Below are positions 55,941 to 64,000 of a stretch of 64,000 bases of DNA, piece after piece (the first letter of the stretch is position 1; each line of letters opens with the position of its first letter). Source of the DNA: Nectonema munidae (Eukaryota; Nematomorpha; Nectonematoida; Nectonematidae); assembly GCA_030549495.1 (NCBI GenBank), contig JAUIRK010001036.1:840001-904000 (forward strand). Reading direction: 5' to 3'. A program made the position numbers and the translations under genes. The notes beneath the pieces are model-generated. The model made no database searches, had not been told where the DNA came from, and was given only the letters and a program-made list of their open reading frames with translations.

Positions 55941-58381
55941 TTAGTTGGAGATAGTAAAAAGTTGGATATCACAACGCCACGGAGAGCGCTGAGTGTTATC
56001 CAAGAGATAAGCCGCTTTCATGAGAGGAAAATCGTTGAAAATTGGGTACTGTCAAAAATAAGTGTTAAAAAATTGAAGAGCTTAAAAATGAGAAAAAGTT
56101 TCATTCATTTTCACAACAAAAACATTTTGTGATAGAAATTTGACGTACTCACATATCAAAGGTGAAGCAAAAACTTTCTTGAACTGGAAAAGCTTGGGAG
56201 AAAAATACTAATATATAAAATTCAGAGTAAATAAAATTTTCACGAACTTTTATAAATTAATATAACCTGTCACAATATGAATGTACAAAATTCGACCTCA
56301 CCCTCAAAAATAACTTAAACATAATGAAAATAATTGTAAATTTGATGAAAAATGATTACTCTTTTTTAAAGTAACCTAACTTGGTAGTAAGTCTTTTTTA
56401 AACAAATTTAAACTAAAAATATTATCGTCTTTTTGTATATGTATACAAAGAATATGTCTCATCAATGAAATGCTTTCCGAACAGTAGCAAAATAATCTAT
56501 TTCACAACAAATATTACTTTCTTGAAATCCTCCATTTCTAAATTTCCTCATTTTAACCATTCTAAGCTAGTAGGTTTGAGTTCTAAAAAAATTAGCTTTG
56601 TCAGGAAGAATATGAAAATCAAAGTTTTTTCTATTTTCTAGAATTAAGCAAATCTATGATATTCTTTCTTAGCTAAAATGCTTGAGGATTCTTTTAAAAC
56701 TTTTTGTCTATGCTTAAAGTAAAGTATTGATATTTTTTGAAGGTCTGAAAATGTCTTGCATTGAATAAAATGGTTTGCATTTTTTTACCTTAGGGAAGAA
56801 TTAATTTCATATCCTTGAAGTACAATCTGTGAAATATATTCAACAAGATTTTTGCTTCTGTAGAAACTGTTAAATTTTTATTATTTGATTAAACATATGT
56901 TAAAATTTCAATACTTTTTTGTCATATACTTTACAAAGTTTAATTTAACTTTTTTCAATGAGTTGTCCATGACAGTAAAGATGGCGATGTGGGGGCGGAT
57001 CGAGAACTTCTTTAGTCGGAGGTGGATTGCTGGATAAAACTTTTAAGAATATTTTATAATATATAAGTTTTAACTCTCTTCTCATATGTGAGTTTAACTT
57101 TGCATTGTTAAATTTGTATAGAACATATGTTAATTGAGATATGAGAATTTCTTTCTTCATTTTTAATTTTTTTCTTATACTTGTCTTCATTCTTGAAATT
57201 AATCAATTTTTATCATTTTTAGTTTGTAGACTTAAATTAAAGCAACTATAAAAAGGACAATAATCGATACTATATTCACGATCATTATTTTTTAAATACT
57301 CAATATTTGAGTGTTAGTAGAAATTAAATCAAATTAGCTAAATAATGATACTAAATGTGAAATAAAAGCCAAACGTGAAGAAGACTTGTTAGATTTTCCG
57401 CAAGAATGATTTCAGATAAACGCTTCATACGAAAAGAGTACTTTTATTGGAACGCCTATATGCGTTTACTTTGCAGTGTGTGTGTTCAAAGGCTTGGTTA
57501 ACCGCGAACGCATCTAAAAAGAAAATGAAGCATCAACCGAATGCAAACTTTGTAATATACAGCAGTGTGTAATAGATTGAAAATAAGAAACACTGAAATT
57601 ATACGCCAGCATTCATATGAACAAGGAAAATGTGATAGCTATAACTTTGACAGCCAACAAATTTAACACGAAGCGAAATCATAAAAGAGGTTTTCTAAGT
57701 TCCCTAAGGAAGATTTTTTCTTCCCAAGGGGACAGCTATTTTGTCTCTGAGGAAAATGGATAAACTTGCAAACTTCGACGAAAAATGTAGAAAAATGTTT
57801 ATTCACCACAAAAGTCGCTGTTTTAAACTTAGTTTTGATTTTTGGAATTAAGAATGTGCAGTGCTAGTTCAGAGATTGCCAATTCATTTCCTCAAATTGT
57901 AGAAAGTTGTGTGTAAATGTAATTTTTTTGATTTTTTTATAGACAACTAAATAGATTATTTATTATAGGAAGCGTAAAGGGTATTTTTGCAGTTTTTTCT
58001 AAGGGTATTTATATTTTATAATATCAGAAATCTCCATACCGATGCATTTAGGTGTTAAACGCTCAATTGTCATGTTTATTCCGTTCTTCAAAGTCTTAAC
58101 ATTTTCCAAGGATCGGAATAAAAGAATAGGAATCACTTTTTTGAATAAATCTCGGGATGATTCAAAACTTCTACAATCCGAATATTCAACTTATGAAATA
58201 AGGATTTTGGGAGAAGTATGAATCTTAAGTTTTTTTGACAAATTCAATTAATCGTGAAACTTATTTAATAAGAGATTTACCTAATTAATTAATCAATGAA
58301 ACTATTTATTCAGTTTTTAGTGAAACTTACTGAAATATAAGTAAGATCGTTTTTATTGTTGACTAAATAACGTGTATTCTG
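55941..58381. other. AT-rich non-coding DNA
   Basis: No gene, RNA or repeat recognised. Open frames such as the one at 56945-57190 are short and lack motifs. Confidence 0.45.
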
Positions 58382-58515
58382 TTTTTTAGTTGTCGTTATA
58401 CTTATCCAAGGTAAGATTAATCTTCCATAGCTGGAGAGATTAATTGAGAATCAAACCGAGACGAACTGAATCCAGATCTTACACCCCCTCCCCCAACTAG
58501 GCCATCTACCGATAC
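58382..58515 (-). repeat. tRNA-derived SINE, family 1, copy 2
   Basis: Read on the minus strand: GTAGATGG, the A box TGGCCTAGTTGG (58493-58504), a G-rich insert, the B box GGTTTGATTCTC (58446-58457), then CTATGGAAGATTAATCTT and the tail TATAACGACAACTAAAAAAC. The blocks follow the order of the copy at 36673-36795. This copy has the better A box and the other the better B box. The G-rich stretch lengthens the distance between the boxes here. Confidence 0.75.
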
Positions 58516-61061
58516 TATATTGTAAAACAGTAGTTCCCAAAAGTAGACGGTAGCTGTAAAAAGATACCCTAATTCTTAGAGGCCGCGGTAAAAACTTACG
58601 AATAACAACTATTTAGCACAAACTTATTTCCTTGAGTGAAACAAAGAAATATCTTGGTTAATTTATATGACGGTCGTATTTTGAAAATAATTTATATAAG
58701 TAGGTAGATATAAATTTTAAATATCAAAAAAAGTACACATTACCTTCCCAGTATTCGGAAGTCTCCAAAATATTTAAGACTTTCTCCCTAGATTTTAAGC
58801 GAGAAAGTGGATTCAAATGAAATTTTAAACAGCAAACTCAATGTTCGAATGGGAATCTGTTCCTTTTTTATTCTGAAAGTAATGATATTTTATAAGCACG
58901 GGGCCTTGCCTTGAAGTAATATCATCTATAGGGGGCGTTTCTTTCAAAAATGCTTTACAAGGTCGCGTTGATTATAAAAAGTTTGGAAAAAAATATTCTA
59001 TGTCGTTTAGACTTTTTAATTGACTTTTCCTTCTAAAACGATGCTTCATGATATCCTAAGTTCATTTTGAATGAGGGTGAGCGAACTCAATAAGGAAACG
59101 ATTGATTTTCAGTAGCAGCTTTGCTAGAGACTTTCATCTTTTTTACGTACGTTATTCCTGAAACGAATTCTAAGCGTAGAAACATCACACATTAATTATT
59201 ACTATTATTATTGTTTGCATCTTCAAAAGTTTAATATCTATTTTGAAATCAATAATGATGCAATGACAATAAATCAGTGTGCAGAGATATAAAATTTAAT
59301 CGTTCACGCATTATTGGATTAAGAATACCTCTAAGAATTGCTAATAATAATCTAGTTGAGATTTGCGAAATCAATCAGGGTAACTGCGAAGGAATCAGTA
59401 CAAATCGAATATATAATTACAGCCTATATCATATTTTCTCTTTTTCGAGCCAATATGAAACCTTTGCGCAAGTAATTTAAGCAATGCAAAATATAAAAAT
59501 GTTGAAAATGAGATTATAAAAACAAGCACTTGGCATGTGAAGTCTTTGTTCTTTGATTAAGAAAATCTTTATTAGTTCTAAATACCTTACACCGGCTCGT
59601 AAACAAACTAAATTCGTTGTTCAGGAAACTAAAAAATGGAAAAACTTGGAAGAGATTTTAGCGAAAGTCCAATCAAATCTTTCAAACACTTACATTATCA
59701 AATTTGAGCATATTAGTAATTATTAAAAAATAATAAGCAGACTGCAACACATTTCTGAGTCAAATATGTTAAAGATGACAAGAGGCATACATTGTATAGC
59801 TTTGACACAATACAAAAAGTAATTTTAGGATCTTCACTAAAGTGTAAAATTGATAGTTCCTGATGATCCGCCCAAAAGAAGTGTTTTTAGTCTTTACTTC
59901 TTAGCAAAAATGGAAAGTCTTTTCTTTCCTGGCAGCAAAATAAAATGAAATTAACGAAAGCTTGAATCTCGTTAAGTGAAAGCATTCGAATTTCAAAATT
60001 TTCACCAAATGCTATTGAAAATTGACATTAGACAGTGTATTATTACATTATAAAATTTTGTTACATGTTGTCTATTTGAAAATATTTTTTCGAAAAGTTT
60101 TTAATACGCGTTTGCTCAATATTTTGGATCGTGAAAGGAAAATTGCCCGAGAGAAAAATTTTCATTTAGAAATATATCAAAATAGTTCCAATCGAGTAAA
60201 ATAGAGAAAGATTTATTACATTATGAAAGAAAAATATGTATCTTTTTTTTATAAAGATAAAGAGTAAACATCAGATTAAACATTGTATTCTCGGATATCA
60301 CTCTTTGAATTTGTCAATGGCAATATTCCTCACAGGCAAAGGACAATTTTAGAATTTTTAAAATGATAAAAGTGGCAAAATTTTTCTAGAATTTGAAAGC
60401 AACATTCCAAATTTTGCAACATTTTTGCAGATTTTCTCTAAAAATTAATTCATAAAAATTTTAAATACAGTAAAAAGTGTCTGCATCCATTTTTCACATA
60501 CAAATTTGAAACAAATTCGATATTATTGTATAAGAGCTAAAAGTATATTCATAAGCCCCCCCCCCCCCCCCCCCCCACACACACACAAAATCTTCAAAGC
60601 TGAGAGCATAAATATATTTTATATAATGAGAGTTACACGTATTGCAGCATTTCAAAATCACCGTTTATTTTATTGTCATACTTTCACAGCACAAAAATTT
60701 TGCAAAAGTTAAATTACTATTTTTGATCTTATATGCAATATTTTTTTATAAAGAATAAAAAACAAAAATATATTTCAAATGGTTTTACCCATTTTATTTT
60801 AGCTTAGTAAAAGTGCATTGAGTACAAAAGGAATTTGGATTGAAAGGAAAATGTGATCACTAATTTCTATATAATCGTTCGCGCAGGATGAAAAAAGGAT
60901 AAGGAAAAGTGTGGAAAAAAATGAAAATTTTTTACTAATTATAAACCAATAAATCAATAAAATATTGACCGCGTCATTGATCTTGGATAGGGAACTTGGA
61001 TATGGAACGAGAGAAGGAGTGCTGATATTTTTGAAGCACAACTTGAATCGTTTTTTTCCGT
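58516..61061. other. AT-rich DNA with one hAT-like end and a poly-C/AC tract
   Basis: At 58528 CAGTAGTTCCCAAAAGTAG resembles a hAT end with no partner. A C21 run at 60556-60576 is followed by (CA)5. No gene is supported in the rest. Confidence 0.4.
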
Positions 61062-61668
61062 CTATCTGTTATTTCTGTGGCTGTAGAAAAAGCGATTGCT
61101 GGAGTCACAATGGAATGAAAATGAAAATCGCGATCGGAACTTCTTATCTAAAGTTAAGTAGATGATGGGCTTCAAAAATGCTGTAAAGTCAAAGAGTCTG
61201 GAGTAGAGGTATTCTTTGAAGAAAAAGGGCCGACTCTTTAATATGTCATCGTTATGGAAAAAAAAGTAAAAAATAGCAGGCGTTTGGAAAATTAGGACGA
61301 TTAAAAAAGTTATGAATTCACAGATCTCTGACAAAAAGCTTTCGCACAAGGAATGTAATCGTTTTTCCCGTGCTCTGTAGGAAAGAGTGTTTGAGATGGC
61401 GGCACTCAAAATGCGATATTGACAGTAGAAGAGAGACAAAAACATGGGAGATATGATGATGAGGTTGATGGTTATGGCGTATGCGAATATTTTGTTCAAC
61501 TTGACGTGGCATAAGCAAGTGTCTTTGTTGAACATGGAAGGATCCGTCGCTTCAAACTTCATGTACGGCAAAAAAATGACGAAAACCGTCAGCCATGACA
61601 GTACGATCCAGAAGTTTGCACGGATCTTCTTCTGCCACGAGTTGTAACGTCTTTTTTGCTTGCTGTAT
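61062..61668 (-). CDS. Rhodopsin-type G-protein-coupled receptor, terminal exon (TM4-TM7)
   Basis: A TTTTTAG splice acceptor at 61669-61675 precedes an open exon of about 202 codons to the stop. It begins in intracellular loop 2 (basic, QKKIRANFW). TM4 is FWIVLSWLTVFVIFLP, extracellular loop 2 has CLCHV (the disulphide Cys), TM5 is IFAYAITINLIIISPMFLSL, a basic loop 3 is REKRLHSL, TM6 is ITFLIVLIFQTPAIFYFFF and TM7 is RLFDFTAFLKPIIYLTL, followed by KKFRSRF of helix 8. TM6 lacks the usual C-W-x-P Trp (FQTP instead), and the NPxxY box reads LKPIIY. Upstream exons with TM1-TM3 are needed. No stop interrupts it, so this is probably a live gene; the ligand is unknown. Confidence 0.82.
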
Positions 61669-61931
61669 CTAAAAAGAGCAATATTTGATCGCCAGTTTAC
61701 GAATAAAGTTCATCAACTTTTCAAGGAAAAAAGAGGGAAGTTTAAAAAATATTAGCTTCAGAATATTCGTTAATGTTCTTGTTAATGATTATGATGATGT
61801 TGATATAAAGTAATATAATAAGAGAATAATATTGAATATAAGAGCTCAGGAAAAAACCGCTTAAAAAATACCCCATAAGGAAAATTTCTCCTAAAAAAAT
61901 CTCCTTCAACAATTTTGTCTAAATCTGGTTA

Positions 61932-62065
61932 CGAAACGTCGTACGTCGGTATGAAATGTGCTTGGATGCAAAACGTCTTGAACTGCAGTTGTTGTGTCCG
62001 TTTTTCAACGGGCCACATCCACACGATGAGAGGGGGTAATGACCCTCTTAATAATTTGAGCCATA
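61932..62065 (-). CDS. Possible upstream GPCR exon (TM2 end, loop 1, TM3 start)
   Basis: A minus-strand frame reads GSLPPLIVWMWPVEKR, then LQFKTFCIQAHFIPTYDVS before a stop. An LP motif at the end of TM2, a W in loop 1, and Cys followed by a hydrophobic run fit the TM2-TM3 junction of rhodopsin-type receptors, at the right place and strand for the exon at 61062. A GT at the end (TTTCGTAAC) could be a donor, but the D-R-Y part of TM3 is not found in the 260-base gap. The match may be chance. Confidence 0.3.
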
Positions 62066-62069
62066 ATAA

Positions 62070-63667
62070 TTTCAGTTTTTTGCCTTACGATAGTATGCCA
62101 TTAACCCCTATCATATCGTAGCAATAATTCCATACTTTAAGACATTTTACAAACTATTTTTATATAACTTATTTAAAAAACATTTTTCGAAATTTTTTGA
62201 CAGTTTAAGTCTCTACTTTTTAATGTATGATTATGAACATTCTGTCTGTTCAAAATATTAACCAATTTCTCCCTCCATTTTAATCGATTTGTTTTTTTAA
62301 TTATATTAAATCTTATAATTAAATTAGTAAAAAATGTGTAAAACATTCTAATTAACTTACTAAAGGATCCCGCTAAAGAATTAGTAAGGTTTATCAGGTT
62401 TACCAACAAAATTTGTAAAACTTAAGCCCAATTTTAATTATAGCTTTGACTAAATTAATTATAAGTTTCATTGCTCATCAGTAAGGCCATTTTATATTTA
62501 ATCTCGCTCTAAGCTTCATTCCCTTCAAAAGTAGACAAAATGAAAATTATTTTAAGCATTAAAATGATGGGCTTATAAAAAGTTAGTTCACAACGATGCA
62601 TTTGTGTTTTGTTAAAAAAATTTTTACAATTAAAAGCGCTTAAATTTTAATAAGTTCATCCAAATCCTTATTTCAAATATTAATCTTTGCCCGCAATCAT
62701 AAAAGTAGCATTTACCCTCTTTCTCAATTTTTCACTTTTGAGCAAAGAACATTAGTTCAATTAATCGAGCTTCAATTAAATATAAATGGAGTCACAAAAA
62801 TGACTCCCTACCCAAATTAAGCTTTGGATTGGGACTAACAGAAATAAAATCGGCAGAATATGAGTTTGATTTATGAACTAACCTAACCCAACCCTAACCT
62901 TAACCCTTAACATTGATTTATTATTTTTTATATTGATTTACCTTTGATTTAAGAAATCTAACTCAATGAAGTGTAAATAGAATGGACATGTTTTCTTAAT
63001 TTCATCCATGTTTCAAAATTATTTCTCTATATTTTTGTTTGCCCAAATAAATAGAAAGCTAGGTTATGCAAAATAAAGTTACTATTTATTATTTGTTATG
63101 AAATTACTTGATCTATGTCTAGTCTTATGAATTAGTGAATGTGTTTATCTGCAAAAACACATTTATGAATTCTAACCTAAGAGACTTTGAAAAATGACAT
63201 GGCAAAGAGAAAGCATGGTATGTTATCATCAGGCACTTTTGATTCATTTTTGTAACGTTTTTATCATTTCTTTCAAGTTACTTTATTTTGCTATTCAAAC
63301 AAAGTGGTTCTGACAAGCCATCAAAAAGTTATAAGGAAATATAGTAGTAAAACAGTTTAAGTAAAAAACTTGAAACACTAAATACTTAATCAGGATGTGA
63401 TATTTCGCCTCATCAAGGCTTTTTCATACAGGTAGAGAGAGAGAAAGTATTATCAATAAATCATTAAAATATTAATAATCATCTGAATAAATACTTCTTC
63501 AGTATTTCTTTTTGCAACTTGAAAACGGTGTTCGTTGTACACCGAAATTAATTGTTCAATTAAAGATTATTTTCCAAAACTATTCGTGTTATCTCAATAT
63601 TTTTCAATGTCTGGATTTTTTACATCAAATTTGAAATTTAAATTCTAGATTTCTCTATGCTTGCAAA
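62070..63667. other. AT-rich DNA with a short telomere-like phrase
   Basis: No gene recognised. At 62880-62911 CCTAACCCAACCCTAACC plus CTTAACCC is a degenerate interstitial telomere-like string. Its length is too small to mean much. Confidence 0.4.
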
Positions 63668-63876
63668 CAGAGGCGTAGCTAGTGGGGGGCGCCAGGGGCG
63701 GTCCGCCCCGGGCGGCAGATTTTAAGGGGCGACATTTTGTCCTAAGGTCATTTGTTAAAATATTCCATTTAATTTTTAGTTTAAATTTTCTGTTCAATTT
63801 AATCGATTCCAGTTTTTTGTGACTGTTTTAATTTTAGTGGAGGGGGTCAAAAAGGCACCCCCCCCCTCCGTCACTG
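63668..63876 (+). mobile_element. hAT-like MITE, boundaries tentative
   Basis: It starts CAGAGGCGTAGCTAGTGG and its right end in reverse reads CAGTGACGGAGGGGG, resembling the MITE at 20112-20322 (CAGTGACGTAGCTAGG). G/C-rich subterminal stretches (GGGGGGCGCC, then CCCCCCCC) fit this MITE type. No 8-bp duplication is visible at these edges, so one end may be wrong or changed. Confidence 0.55.
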
Positions 63877-64000
63877 ATAGGGTTAAGGGGTCCAAATTTT
63901 AGTATAAAAGTTTAAAATATTTAAATGAAATAAATTTATGTTCCATCATTTTTTTATATTTTGTTTCTTATTTCATTTTTGAGGATTGAAATTAGATGTA

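Noticed and set aside
61915-62121. 68-residue plus-strand Cys-containing frame
   Set aside because: No family motif; the opposite strand gives a more plausible, though still weak, GPCR exon reading.
62880-62911. Telomere-like CCTAA/CCCTAA string
   Set aside because: Only about 30 bp and irregular; too short to claim an interstitial telomere.

Overview
The window is 64 kb of very AT-rich nuclear DNA from an invertebrate animal. Evidence for this is a RNA polymerase III tRNA gene, tRNA-derived SINEs, CR1/jockey- and RTE-type LINEs, hAT, piggyBac and Tigger DNA transposons, a rhodopsin-type GPCR exon with a splice acceptor, and a DC-STAMP-domain (DCST1/DCST2, sneaky/spe-42) pseudogene. An arthropod with a repeat-swollen AT-rich genome (for example a copepod) or a cnidarian such as Hydra would fit; the sequence alone does not decide. 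There are no operons and no bacterial or phage gene clusters, and I saw no LTR retrovirus, Polinton or other capsid-bearing element.

Layout. 1-3.5 kb: AT-rich DNA with duplicated segments, a SINE-like head and a 28-bp minisatellite. 3.6-7.05 kb: a minus-strand zinc-knuckle LINE, broken and lacking its 3' end. 8.9-16.3 kb: satellite-like arrays with about 142-bp and 152-bp periods in both orientations, plus a TTAA-flanked MITE. 16.3-19.5 kb: a minus-strand DCST-family pseudogene split by a Tigger transposon. 20-22.4 kb: a hAT MITE with target-site duplication (TSD), a 42-bp minisatellite, a hAT transposase fragment and extreme poly-G runs. 22.89 kb: an intact tRNA-Ser(GCT). 23.1-28.5 kb: a complete 4.07-kb element with 8-bp TSDs that encodes an unfamiliar transposase and carries a second, 1.3-kb hAT element with its own exact 8-bp TSD; a diverged relative lies beside it in opposite orientation. 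31.3-31.8 kb: a piggyBac remnant. 36.2 kb: a small membrane-protein gene with a poly(A) signal. 36.7-37.3 kb: a SINE and a short RTE tail with TSD. 38.3-40.2 kb: a CR1-like LINE with one visible frame break. 44.3-52.4 kb: a nest in which an old LINE was hit by an RTE LINE (15-bp TSD) and by a 3.66-kb hAT (8-bp TSD), the hAT itself holding a fragment of the unfamiliar transposase family. 53.8-55.9 kb: two more copies of the TTAA MITE, one of them inside a CR1 remnant. 58.4 kb: a second SINE copy in reverse. 61.1-61.7 kb: the terminal exon of a GPCR. 63.7 kb: a hAT-like MITE.

Few host genes are supported: the tRNA, the GPCR, perhaps the 65-residue protein at 36.2 kb, and the dead DCST copy. The rest is a layered transposon graveyard in which exact TSDs give a relative order of insertion. 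The most interesting signal is the unfamiliar 8-bp-TSD element family (TIR TAGRGTGTCCCAAAA), present as three diverged members. The TTAA MITE family and the exonic Tigger hit in the DCST gene come next.
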